Positions 10,701 to 18,139 of a stretch of DNA of 64,000 nt are shown here, piece by piece. The notes beneath the pieces are model-generated. The model made no database searches. It saw nothing but the letters and a program-made list of their open reading frames with translations, and had not been told where the DNA came from. The stretch is from contig CP067379.1 in assembly GCA_019565575.1 (NCBI GenBank), forward strand, positions 1,550,001-1,614,000. The letters run 5' to 3'. Positions within the stretch are counted from its first letter, which is position 1, and each line of letters opens with the position of its first letter. Origin of the DNA: Flavobacterium covae (GTDB taxonomy: Bacteria; Bacteroidota; Bacteroidia; Flavobacteriales; Flavobacteriaceae). The translations under genes were made by a program, and so were the position numbers.

Positions 10701-10983
10701 ATAAAAATAAAATGGTAAAAGCACTGGATACGACTGACATCATGTTTACCATCAAAGCAATATTTTCTTTGTTAATTGCAAACATAGAAAAGAAAGCTCC
10801 GATCATTTGATACAAAGGTGCGCCAGGAGGATGACCTACTTCTAATTTAGCAGATGTGGAAATATATTCGCCACAGTCCCAAAAACTCATAGTAGGTTCT
10901 ACGGTTAGTGAATAAACAACCAGAGCAATAAAAAAAGTAACCCAACCTAGTAGGGTATTCCATTTTTTGAAATTGAATGACAT
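7792..10983 (-). CDS. DUF2723 multi-pass membrane protein (putative GT117-type glycosyltransferase)
   Basis: A 1063-residue integral membrane protein. The N-terminal signature WGWVTFF-like start, then EPTMSFWDCGEYISTSAKLEVGHPPGAPLYQMIG, is characteristic of DUF2723 proteins, which resemble protein O-mannosyltransferases; the acidic pair in WDCGE and the HPPG segment are the likely active-site loop. Around ten to twelve hydrophobic helices lie in residues 15-330 and 550-680, followed by a soluble C-terminal region with helical repeat character (IIDLVLSKTPIEYYGFYSLIDPFAEGYYKLGKKEKA). Probably transfers sugars from a lipid donor at the inner membrane; the substrate is not deducible. It is one of the few long genes here with no frame break. 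Monocistronic, with a hairpin downstream. Confidence 0.88.
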   Translation of the reverse strand: MSFNFKKWNTLLGWVTFFIALVVYSLTVEPTMSFWDCGEYISTSAKLEVGHPPGAPLYQMIGAFFSMFAINKENIALMVNMMSVVSSAFTILFLFWSSTILLRKLIGSEKELNRYNSIAILGSAFVGSLAFTFSDSFWFNAVEAEVYAMATFLIAILFWLGLRWEADMNAPKGNRWLLLIALVVGLSFGVHFMALLTIPSIGFLYYFKHYEKVTLKGFIAANIIVISVLLFIFKLLLPWTMAFFGSTEVFIVNDIGLPFNSGTILATILLVAFFYFGLKYTQQKGKVFLNTILLSILFIFIGFSTWLMLPIRANADTPINENKPSDARELLAYYNREQYGEQKLFYGPQFSETYAGLDEDNPYLDEKPNYERDYKTGKYNIVNNYKNAIQNTDDNHKALLPRMWSSEHNVNYMKFTSPLEFSVKEEYNQEQELLQIVSEFRNAFKAGKLDLEDYDKFLKSYGEYLNIEKPSTLDNLRFMVEYQFGYMYWRYLMWNFVGRQNDEQGNYDLKDGNWLSGISFLDSARLTKQENLPADWKNNKGRNVYYFIPFILGLMGFFFHSKKDLKSFYVLLSLFLFTGLALKIYLNERPFEVRERDYALVGSFYVFALWIALGVYALYESVQKYLQPKIALPLTLLASLLAAPVLMASENWDDHDRSGKYTAVTDAKAYLDSCDKNAILFTIGDNDTFPLWYIQEIEGYRTDVRIVNTSLLMTDWYIDSMRKKAYESDPIPLSFEHKDYVDGKRDYLIYEERTKERISIDEFMEFAHSDDPRTLIELRNGQKVQFYPTNKIRIPVDKKSVISNKTINPKQNDSIVPYIDIDIKGSALYKNRLMMLDIVRKNNWKRPIYFSTGAFGDDDYIWMKEYLQLDGMIYKLVPIKTPLPKEAYNFDMGQIDTDKMYSIFTKLQWGNGDSSSIYHDPQTRKNCISYRTHMARLMTNLINEGKTAKAEKIIDLVLSKTPIEYYGFYSLIDPFAEGYYKLGKKEKAREIIKKITSKYQDELRYYSELPQSDQRQFFASDIYTDLMRYKGLLEIAKTYKDKEFHDQEKDAFNNLNKRFPFLK

Positions 10984-11101
10984 ATTAATAGTTAAGTGTT
11001 TTGAATTCTAACACAAAGAAACTGTTTTTTGTTTAAAGAAAAGGTTAAATTTTTTTTTTTTATTTTTTCATTAAAACTTTTGGAGAACTAAAAAAGGTTT
11101 G

Positions 11102-11109
11102 TATATTTG
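11102..11109 (+). promoter_or_regulatory. Candidate -7 box of tRNA-Gln copy 1
   Basis: TATATTTG followed by CACTCGCAAAAC, upstream of the tRNA. The same TATATTTGCACTCGCAA string precedes the second tRNA-Gln and, almost unchanged, the tRNA-Gly at 29777, which supports its role as a stable-RNA promoter. Confidence 0.65.
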
Positions 11110-11140
11110 CACTCGCAAAACAAAAGTCTTGCAGGTTTAA

Positions 11141-11211
11141 TGGTCTATGGTGTAACGGTAACACTACTGATTTTGGTTCAGTCATTCAAGGTTCGAATCC
11201 TTGTAGACCAA
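11141..11211 (+). tRNA. tRNA-Gln (anticodon TTG), copy 1
   Basis: A 71-nt cloverleaf: acceptor arms TGGTCTA and TAGACCA pair perfectly, the D arm GTGTAACGGTAACAC is typical, the anticodon loop CTGATTTTGGTTCAG gives TTG, and the T loop is GGTTCGAATCC. The last base is the discriminator A; CCA is not encoded. Identical over its length to the copy at 11739. Confidence 0.95.
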
Positions 11212-11217
11212 CAAGAA

Positions 11218-11242
11218 AGCTCTGAGAAATCAGGGCTTTTTT
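11218..11242 (+). terminator. Terminator of tRNA-Gln copy 1
   Basis: AGCTCTGA and TCAGGGCT form a stem around a GAAA loop, followed directly by seven T. The same hairpin follows copy 2. Confidence 0.8.
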
Positions 11243-11738
11243 TGTTAAATAACCTCGAATCGACAGGGTAATTCAAAATGAGGATTGAGGATAAAGCTTA
11301 ATCAAGGACAAAATCTGAGGGTTATGTAGAAAAAAATAGACAATCTGAATGAGAAGAAATCTGTTTTTCTTGTTCTTTTAGGTTGACTTCTAAAAACTTT
11401 TGTTTAAGTAGTTTTTGGTGTTGAAATAGCTTGGTAATCGTTTTGTAGTGTTTCGTGATTTTCTTCTTTAGTTGAGATTGTGTGAAGAGTAAACAATCTG
11501 AATGATGAAAAAAAATATGGCTTTCTGGAAATCTTTGAGTATGCGTGTTAATGATGTTCTTTTTTAGATTAAGTTTTTTTGAGTATGTGTATTTGCTTTA
11601 ATGTGGTATTTCTGGGTTTTTAAATGCTTGATTGTTAGTTGATTATTTTTTTGTTGGTGTTTTTTTGTTTGAAAATTTGGAAATAATAAAAAAAACTTCT
11701 ATATTTGCACTCGCAAAACGGAAGTGTTGCGGTTCTGA
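11243..11738. other. Spacer between the two tRNA-Gln genes
   Basis: No gene seen in about 500 bases. The last part repeats the promoter of copy 1. A segment near 11305-11348 (CAAAATCTGAGG then GAGAAGAAATC) resembles sequence that follows the tRNA-Gly gene near 29915-29985. The plus strand becomes strongly T- and G-rich from about 11380. Confidence 0.6.
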
Positions 11739-11809
11739 TGGTCTATGGTGTAACGGTAACACTACTGATTTTGGTTCAGTCATTCAAGGTTCGAATCCTT
11801 GTAGACCAA
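11739..11809 (+). tRNA. tRNA-Gln (anticodon TTG), copy 2
   Basis: Same 71-nt sequence as the copy at 11141, including the TTG anticodon and perfect seven-base acceptor stem. Preceded by TATATTTGCACTCGCAAAAC (-7 box about 11700) and followed by the same AGCTCTGA hairpin and T run. The pair, promoters and terminators look like a segmental duplication. Confidence 0.95.
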
Positions 11810-11816
11810 CAAAAAA

Positions 11817-11842
11817 AGCTCTGAGAAATCAGGGCTTTTTTG
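11817..11842 (+). terminator. Terminator of tRNA-Gln copy 2
   Basis: AGCTCTGA-GAAA-TCAGGGCT stem loop followed by six T, matching the one after copy 1. Confidence 0.8.
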
Positions 11843-12126
11843 TTTTATATAGTTTTGGGTGAGTTGGGTTTTTAAGATCTTATGGTCTTAGAGAGTTTTT
11901 TAAAATACTTTTTTATGGGTTTTTGATTTTGTCTTCGGGCTTTGGGTTAGGAAGGCTTGTGTTGGCTGTTTTTAGGGTTTAAAAATGCTTTAGCGAGCTT
12001 GTTGTTTAGTTTAATGTTTTTAGGGTTAATATAGGTAAAATTTCTAAGGAAAAAGTTTTAGTCTTGAGGATGGATAGTCTTTGAGGTGTTCTTTTGTTTT
12101 TAGGGGTGAAGTTTTTTTAGGTGTGT
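11843..12126. other. G/T-rich intergenic stretch
   Basis: No gene seen. The plus strand is dominated by T and G (for example TTTTTAGGGTTTAAAAATGC), a marked strand bias compared with the rest of the window, continuing into the DUF1508 gene. Confidence 0.5.
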
Positions 12127-12486
12127 ATGGCGACTTTTGTGATTAGTAAACGTTTGGATGGTTATTATAAATTTGAATTTGTGTCTAGGAAAGGTAAGAC
12201 GATTATGACTAGTGATAGTTATGAGTTGCGTTTTGAGTGTGAAGAGGATATAGAAAAGTTGAAGTTGGCTTTGGAAGGAGCTACTATAATGCGTTTTAAA
12301 ACGTCAAGTGGGAAGTTTTATTTTCGTTTGATTGTTGAGAAAAGAGAGATTGCTACAAGTCGTAAATATACTACTCAATTGTTGATGCAGCGTGGAATAG
12401 ATGAGATGATGCGTTCTGCTGTTGTTGCTGAGGTATTGGATTTTGCGGCTAATGAATTTGTGTTTCCTGAATTGGAGTTTGTGTAG
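12127..12486 (+). CDS. YegP-like protein with two DUF1508 repeats
   Basis: A 119-residue cytoplasmic protein. Two copies of the DUF1508 (YegP) unit can be seen: FVISKRLDGYYKFEFVSRKG with GKTIMTSDSYELRFECEEDI, and MRFKTSSGKFYFRLIVEKRE with IATSRKYTTQLLMQRGID. These short beta-rich modules are widespread but of unknown function. I choose the ATG at 12127; a GTG two codons earlier is also possible. Codon use is unlike its neighbours: TTG, GTG and GTT are favoured and the coding strand is very G/T-rich, as is its upstream region. A clean terminator follows. Confidence 0.75.
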   Translation: MATFVISKRLDGYYKFEFVSRKGKTIMTSDSYELRFECEEDIEKLKLALEGATIMRFKTSSGKFYFRLIVEKREIATSRKYTTQLLMQRGIDEMMRSAVVAEVLDFAANEFVFPELEFV

Positions 12487-12572
12487 TGTTTTCTTGTTTT
12501 GATTGTGAGGATTTTGCTTTTTGGTAAAAATAAGTTTTTTTTTTTAAAAGATTTAGTGGTGTTTATAAAGTC

Positions 12573-12598
12573 AAAAGCCCCGAAAAACGGGGCTTTTT
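12573..12598 (+). terminator. Terminator after the DUF1508 gene
   Basis: AAAAGCCCCG and CGGGGCTTTT pair over 10 bp around a five-A loop. It also faces the end of the minus-strand lipoprotein gene, so it may serve both. Confidence 0.85.
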
Positions 12599-12621
12599 GA
12601 AAAATATTAGATTTTATCTAA

Positions 12622-12826
12622 TTATTTTTTTACTTCTTCTTTAACAGCAGCAGCAGTGTCAACAGCAGCAGCAGCAGTATCAACAGCAGCAGCAGCAGTA
12701 TCAACAGCTTCTACAGCAGCAGTATCAACAGCTTCTACAGCAGTTTCTTCCAGTAGCAGCAGCTTGATCTTTACAAGAAACACTCATCATAGCAACTAAA
12801 GCCATAGTTAAAACAACTTTTTTCAT
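12622..12826 (-). CDS. Small Ala/Val/Asp-repeat lipoprotein hidden by a frame break
   Basis: Starting at the ATG at 12826, the frame encodes MKKVVLTMALVAMMSVSC, a classic lipoprotein signal with the lipid-bearing Cys at residue 18, then KDQAAAT. At 12747-12753 (CTTCCAG) the frame is lost. Removing one base turns the rest into a low-complexity tail: TEETAVEAVDTAAVEAVDTA, then two more VDTAAAA-type units, ending KEEVKK and TAA. Repaired length is 67 residues. The tail is built from near-identical 12- to 21-base DNA repeats of GCT and GTTGATACT codons. It would be anchored in a membrane facing the periplasm; the function is unknown. A candidate -7 box lies 40 bases upstream. Confidence 0.8.
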
Positions 12827-12865
12827 CTTACTTAATTATAAAAGGTTAATTATTAATTCGTGTCG

Positions 12866-12873
12866 CAAAGATA
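12866..12873 (-). promoter_or_regulatory. Candidate -7 box of the repeat lipoprotein
   Basis: Minus strand TATCTTTG, matching TAnnTTTG, 40 bases upstream of the start codon. Confidence 0.5.
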
Positions 12874-12970
12874 TAAATTTTTTATTATGTAAAACTTTTT
12901 TCTAAACTTTTTTTTAAAAAAAAATCTTTGCCAATGAAATGTTTTTTTATATAATATTTCCCCATTTTTA

Positions 12971-12999
12971 AAGGGCTTTTTACTATAAAAAAAGCCCTT
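12971..12999 (-). terminator. Terminator after the S46 peptidase
   Basis: AAGGGCTTTTT and AAAAAAGCCCTT pair with a short A/T loop just beyond the stop codon of the minus-strand peptidase gene. Confidence 0.8.
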
Positions 13000-13013
13000 A
13001 TAATGAATATTTT

Positions 13014-15173
13014 TTATTTATTTTTAGAGCTTCCTCCTGATTGTATGATTTTGATTTCTTGGATTAGGTTTTGTGCTCCTGCAAACTTATCAATTATAAA
13101 TAAAATATAGCGAGCGTCTACCATAATGTTTCTACAGATTTCAGGGCTATAGAAGATGTCACTCATGGTGCCTTCCCAAACACGATCAAAATTACATCCA
13201 ATTAAGTTACCATTAGCATCTAATGCAGGGGAGCCTGAATTGCCTCCTGTAGTATGATTGGTAGCAATAAATGCGACAGGCATTTTACCGTTTTTATCAG
13301 CATATTGACCAAAATCTTTCGAGTTGTATAAGTCAATTAATTTTTTTGGTACATCAAATTCATAATCTCCAGGAATATATTTTTCTACAACACCGTCTAA
13401 CGTGGTGAAAGGGGAATAGATTACCGCATCAGATGGTTTGTAGCCTTTTACTTTTCCGTAGGTAACCCGAAGGGTGCTGTTAGCATCTGGGAATATGCGG
13501 GCAGATTTTGGGCTTAATTCTAATATGGCTTTCATATAAGTACGTTGTAATGCAATATTTTTTAGATTGATTTCATTATACTTAGGAGCTACATTTTTAT
13601 CATAGGCTTCTATGATTGACTTTGCTAAGATATATCCTTTGTCTTGATTTATTTTTTCAATAATAGATTTAGTATCGCCGCTTAATAGTTCTTTTAAACC
13701 GGAAAAAGAGGTTAGTTTTGAATTTTGAAAAACATCAGTAGTTAATTGAGAAGCATTGATATTGTTTAAAGAATTGGGTAAAAATTGTTTAGGAGATTTT
13801 GTAGCGTAAAGATGAATTAACTGTTCGAAGACTTTTTCATCTACAGATACATTGAAGTTTTTGTAAGTACCCTCAAAATTAGTGATTAAATTGTTTTTTC
13901 TTTCAGTAAAAACTTGTTCGCCTTTTGTGTTTAAAATTTGCTCTAATTGATATAAACGATAACCAAAATTTAATATTTCACAATTACGCATTATTACTTC
14001 GGAAAAGTAGTCACGAGCAATGGCGTATTCGCGGATATTTTTATAATTTGTTTTAAATTCATTTAAAAGATTACCATATTCTGTTTGTTTACCTGCTTTG
14101 TTAATTTTTTCAGTTAACTCGGTCTCAAATTTTTGTTTAGCTTCAATTGCATTTGCTTTTTTTAATCCTTTTATTTCTCCCATCCATTTTTTCCAAGCGT
14201 TAGCAATAGAGGCGTTTTTTGCTGCATATTGTATTTTAATTGCGGGATCTTTACGCATGAAGGTGTTTTGGGTTTTTAGGGTAACATCACGAAGCTCGAT
14301 ACGTGCTGGGTTTAAATCATTTATGATTTGTTCTACAGCATAGCTGGGTAAATATTCTTGTGTACGACCAGGGTATCCCATAACCATGGTAAAATCATTT
14401 TCTTGTACTCCTTTTATAGATATAGGGAAGAAATGTTTTGGTTTGTAAGGAACATTGTCTTTTGAATATTCAGTAGGATGATTATTTTTATCTGCATAAA
14501 TGCGGAATAGTGAAAAATCTCCTGTATGACGAGGCCATACCCAGTTGTCTGTATCTGAACCAAATTTTCCGATAGAACTTGGTGGTGCTCCTACTAGGCG
14601 TACATCACGAAATGTTTCGGTTACAAACAAAAGATATTGATTGCCGTCATAAAAAGTTTTGATTTGATTTTCTTGCCAAGATTCTTTAGGTAGCGTTTTT
14701 GATAAAATGGTAATGTTTTCCTGAATTTTCTTTTGTTTTTCTAATTCAGATGAAATAGAAGTAGTACCTTCTAAAACTTTAGAGGTTACATCTTCAATGC
14801 GAATGATAAAGGTTACAAATAAATTTTTATTCGGAAGTTCTTCTTCCATTTTATAAGCCCAAAAACCATTAGTTAAATAATCATGTTCAACTGTTGAGTG
14901 ACTTTGAATGTTGTCATATCCACAGTGATGATTAGTTAAGATTAATCCTTTTGAAGAAATTACTTCGGCAGTACAGCCTCCATCAAAGTGAGGAACGGCA
15001 TCTTTAATGCTGGATTTGTTTACTGAATAAATATCGTCTGCGGATATTTTAATTCCAAGATTTTTCATTTCGGTTTCGTTCATTCCTTTTAGCAAAGAAG
15101 GAATCCACATTCCGCCTTGTTGAGCAAAAAAGGGAGAAACCACTAAAATAAGAAGTAGTCGTAAAAATTTCAT
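13014..15173 (-). CDS. S46 family dipeptidyl peptidase, DPP11-like
   Basis: A 719-residue exported serine peptidase that releases dipeptides from peptide N-termini in the periplasm, used in protein feeding. A signal peptide (MKFLRLLLILVVSPFFAQ) is present. The chymotrypsin-type catalytic parts are visible: TNHHCGYDNIQ (His, near 83), DNWVWPRHTGDF (Asp region) and TGGNSGSPALD (Ser646). Eighteen residues after the Ser lies Arg664 in CNFDRVWEG. In the characterised P. gingivalis enzymes the residue at this spacing is Arg in DPP11 (Asp/Glu-specific) and Gly in DPP7, so I infer DPP11 specificity. Monocistronic, terminated by the hairpin at 12971. Confidence 0.93.
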   Translation of the reverse strand: MKFLRLLLILVVSPFFAQQGGMWIPSLLKGMNETEMKNLGIKISADDIYSVNKSSIKDAVPHFDGGCTAEVISSKGLILTNHHCGYDNIQSHSTVEHDYLTNGFWAYKMEEELPNKNLFVTFIIRIEDVTSKVLEGTTSISSELEKQKKIQENITILSKTLPKESWQENQIKTFYDGNQYLLFVTETFRDVRLVGAPPSSIGKFGSDTDNWVWPRHTGDFSLFRIYADKNNHPTEYSKDNVPYKPKHFFPISIKGVQENDFTMVMGYPGRTQEYLPSYAVEQIINDLNPARIELRDVTLKTQNTFMRKDPAIKIQYAAKNASIANAWKKWMGEIKGLKKANAIEAKQKFETELTEKINKAGKQTEYGNLLNEFKTNYKNIREYAIARDYFSEVIMRNCEILNFGYRLYQLEQILNTKGEQVFTERKNNLITNFEGTYKNFNVSVDEKVFEQLIHLYATKSPKQFLPNSLNNINASQLTTDVFQNSKLTSFSGLKELLSGDTKSIIEKINQDKGYILAKSIIEAYDKNVAPKYNEINLKNIALQRTYMKAILELSPKSARIFPDANSTLRVTYGKVKGYKPSDAVIYSPFTTLDGVVEKYIPGDYEFDVPKKLIDLYNSKDFGQYADKNGKMPVAFIATNHTTGGNSGSPALDANGNLIGCNFDRVWEGTMSDIFYSPEICRNIMVDARYILFIIDKFAGAQNLIQEIKIIQSGGSSKNK

Positions 15174-15792
15174 AATATGTATTTATAACACGTGCAAGTT
15201 ACAATTTTTAGAGAATTATAAGGTTTTTTTAGTTTTGATTAAGAAAAACCATTTATCATTTTATTTTACCGCTCATCATTTTTTGATAATCATTGAAAAT
15301 TATTGCATTATTTTTAGGTTTTTAAACAACTAAATGAAATCTAAGATTCATAAATATCAAAATCAATCAAAAAACGAATAGAAATCATCAATCAAAAAGC
15401 GAATGAAATCATTATTAATCTATATGAAAAAATAAATTTGAGAAAATCTTTAAAATTTTCTGTTTTCCTGTTTTTTGGAGAATTTTTTTAGGGAATTGAA
15501 ACGTTAAAGGATGTAGAAACAGAATGTTCTTTGATAGTGATAAAAAAATGTCATAAATAAGTAAGTTTGTAAAGTATGAATAGATTTTTTTAAAACATAA
15601 AATATTCTATTATAATAGTTTTAATGTTTTTGGGATAATAGTTTGAAATTTATAGGGAAATACTTTATAATCACTAGGTTTTTAATACAGTAAGTTTTGT
15701 ACTATAGCAGACTTATACATTATAAAAAAATATATATTAATGAAATCATCTTTAGTTTAAGTAAGGTTATACTAAAGATTAAAAATAAGAAT
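15174..15792. other. Large intergenic region upstream of the two-component genes
   Basis: About 620 bases without a recognisable gene, very A/T-rich. A short direct repeat of the type ATCAATCAAAAAACGAATAG occurs at about 15361-15410. It probably holds the promoters of the divergent peptidase and kinase genes, but I cannot place one with confidence. Confidence 0.6.
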
Positions 15793-15858
15793 ATGATACA
15801 GTTTATATTACATTTGATAACTAAATTAGTAGATTTAATTATTGCAGTTTTATTTTAA
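15793..15858 (+). CDS. Possible 21-residue hydrophobic micropeptide
   Basis: ATG at 15793 to TAA at 15856-15858, with the kinase ATG following immediately and in the same frame. The peptide (MIQFILHLITK then LVDLIIAVLF) is almost wholly hydrophobic with one Lys, one Asp and one His, and would form an amphipathic or membrane helix. Size and placement resemble small peptides coupled to a sensor, or it could simply be a chance frame in A/T-rich DNA or a misread N-terminal extension of the kinase. Confidence 0.3.
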   Translation: MIQFILHLITKLVDLIIAVLF

Positions 15859-16939
15859 ATGAGATTAATAACAAATTGGAGGTATCACATTTTAAACTTT
15901 ATCGGGTGGCAAATTTATTTGTTATCTATTTTAACTTTTGAAAAATTATCCTACGGACTTTCTCAAGTTGAGAAATGGAATACGTTAGAATGGAGCAAAA
16001 TGTATTACTTTATTACAGAAGGGTTTTTATGTGGATTACTAGGTTTTTTGCTATCTAATATTATTCTTGCTTATGTAGATTATAAAGTTCAAATTGGTAA
16101 GATTTCAAAAAGATCTCTTTGGGGAATTGTCCTTGTTTTTGCTTTATCTCAAATATTATATCATCTTTTATTATGGCCTGTTTTAAGTGTGCCATTAAAG
16201 TATTTTTTAGATAGAGAAAATCCCTTAACTTTTCTTATGAAATTGGCAAATATACCTGTATTTGCAGTATCCTTTTAGTGTGGTTTTTTATTGTGATGGC
16301 GTATAAAATTTTTAAATATTTAAAAGAAATTAAAATTAAACAATTAGAACTAGAAACTAACTTAAGAGAAATAACTTTAAATACGCTTAAAGGGCAGATA
16401 AATCCACATTTTATGTTTAATAGCTTAAATAATATACGTGGATTAATTCTTGAAAATCCTTCAAAATCTAGAGAAATGCTAACTAGGTTATCTGAAATGT
16501 TGCGTTATTCTTTAACCAAAAGCGATACGAATAAAATTATATTAGAAGAAGAACTAGAAATGGTTAGTAATTATATAGCTCTTTCTAAAATACAATTAGA
16601 AGATAGGTTAGAATATATTACAGAAATAAATTCTGATACATTGTATTTTTCTATTCCACCTATGATAGTACAAATGTTAGTTGAGAATGCAGTAAAACAC
16701 GGTGTGTCAAATATAAAAGAAGGAGGTGTTGTAAAATTGATTTCAAAAATTAAAAAAAACGAACTACATTTAATTGTTGAGAATACAGGATTTTTAAAAA
16801 GAGGAGCGCTTCTACTCAGATAGGATTGAAAAATATAAGGGAAAGACTTTTTCTTCTGTACGCTAACAGAGCCACTTTTGAAATTATAGAAGAAAATAAA
16901 ATGGTAAAAGCTAAAGTTGTAATTCCTTTTAATATATAA
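15859..16939 (+). CDS. LytS-type sensor histidine kinase, frame broken twice
   Basis: Membrane histidine kinase with about four N-terminal transmembrane helices (IGWQIYLLSILTF, LCGLLGFLLSNIILAYV, WGIVLVFALSQILYHLLL and the VWFFIVMAY helix) and a cytoplasmic His_kinase domain with the H-box QINPHFMFNSLNNIRGL. The ATPase part has MLVENAVKHGVSN (N box) and, after repair, IGLKNIRERL. Breaks: near 16272 (four T where five are needed, restoring AVSFLVWFFIV) and near 16808 (one base short, restoring the path to STQIGLKNIRERL). It pairs with the response regulator that starts one base after its stop. About 360 residues when repaired. The signal is unknown; see the micro-ORF directly upstream. Confidence 0.88.
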
Positions 16940-16940
16940 A

Positions 16941-17659
16941 ATGATAAAAATTAAAGCTGTTATAGTTGAAGATTCTCGATTGGCTCGAAATGAATTAAAA
17001 GAGTTGATTAAAAATTTTCCTGAGATAGAAGTTCTAGGAGAAGCGGAAAACGTAGATAAAGCCTATGAATTAATTAATTCTTTGAATCCTGATTTACTTT
17101 TTTTAGATATAAATATGCCAGAAAAAGATGGTTTTGAATTGTTAGAAATGTTAGATGATGTTCCAATAACTGTTTTTACAACAGCGTTTGACGAATATGC
17201 TTTAAAATCATTTGAATATAATGCTTTAGATTATTTAATGAAGCCCGTAAGTCCTAATCGGTTTTTAAAAGCAATTGATAAGGTTAAACAAAAGTTAGAA
17301 AACAAAGCTGTAAAAAATAGACAAAAAGTAGAAGCATCTAATCAAATTTTTATCAAAGATGGCGAAAAATGTTGGCTCTTAAAAGTTGCAGATATTTATC
17401 TTTTTGAAGTAGAGGGGAACTATACTAAAGTTTTTTTAATGATCAAAAAGCAGTATTAAATAAGTCACTAAATCAGATTGAGAAAAAACTTCCAGAAGAT
17501 TTTTTTAGAGCTAATCGTAATCAAATAATTAATATAAACTATATAAAAAATATTGATCTATGGTTTAGCGGTAATTTATTGGTAGATCTAAAGGATGATC
17601 AAAAAATAGAAATATCAAGAAGGCAATCTAGCTTGTTTAAAGAAAAAATGAGCCTATAA
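16941..17659 (+). CDS. LytTR-family response regulator, frame broken once
   Basis: Receiver domain (VIVEDSRLARNEL, phosphoacceptor Asp56 in LLFLDINMPEKDG, then TAFDEYALKSFEYNALDYLMKPV) followed by a LytTR DNA-binding domain (IFIKDGEKCWLLKVADI, EVEGNYTKVF, FRANRNQIININYIKNID, ISRRQSSLFKEKM). The frame breaks at 17431-17437, where seven T stand where eight are needed; repair gives VEGNYTKVFFNDQKAVLNK and the full LytTR domain. About 239 residues. Co-transcribed with the upstream kinase and probably its direct partner. Confidence 0.9.
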
Positions 17660-17683
17660 GATTTTGTTCAATAAGGTTTTTAT

Positions 17684-18139
17684 TTAGTAGGATCTTACTA
17701 TTTTGTTTTTCATTATTTTTCTTTTATGAATGACAAAATCATTAGAAATGTATAGTTTTTGAGCATTATTATTATGTTCTTCAACTTCTAAATAAATCAT
17801 TTTTATATTAAAAACGAATGCTTGTTCTTTAATAAAATCCAAAGCTTTTTTTCCAATACCTTTTCCTCTTGAAGATTCAATAAGGTATAATTCATCTATA
17901 AAAGCCAAAGTACCTTGATATTCAAAACTAAAAATAAAAGTAAGAATAATATATCCTACTATTTTATTTTCATGGTATATAAACCAGCATCGTCCTAAGT
18001 TGCTATTAGAAATAAACTCATGAAACAAAGCAGAAGAAGTTTTTGGATTAATAGGATAATTATCAATTGCGTAAAAATCCTGCATCATCTGAACCGCTAA
18101 GTCAATTTGATCTTGTTCTATAAGTTTGAAATGTATCAT
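17684..18139 (-). CDS. GNAT family N-acetyltransferase
   Basis: A 151-residue acetyl-CoA-dependent acetyltransferase. The fold signature is clear: IVGYIILTF (beta 4), IDELYLIESSRGKGIGKKAL with the R-G-x-G-x-G/A acetyl-CoA pyrophosphate loop, and MIYLEVEEHNNNAQKLYISNDF in the C-terminal half. The substrate is unknown. It overlaps the end of the Kdo transferase gene by four bases (ATGA type), so the two are likely translationally coupled and co-transcribed. Confidence 0.85.
   Translation of the reverse strand: MIHFKLIEQDQIDLAVQMMQDFYAIDNYPINPKTSSALFHEFISNSNLGRCWFIYHENKIVGYIILTFIFSFEYQGTLAFIDELYLIESSRGKGIGKKALDFIKEQAFVFNIKMIYLEVEEHNNNAQKLYISNDFVIHKRKIMKNKIVRSY

Noticed and set aside
11632..11862. 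A 76-codon plus-strand frame overlapping tRNA-Gln copy 2
   Set aside because: It reads straight through the tRNA gene and has no family pattern; the tRNA explains the conservation.
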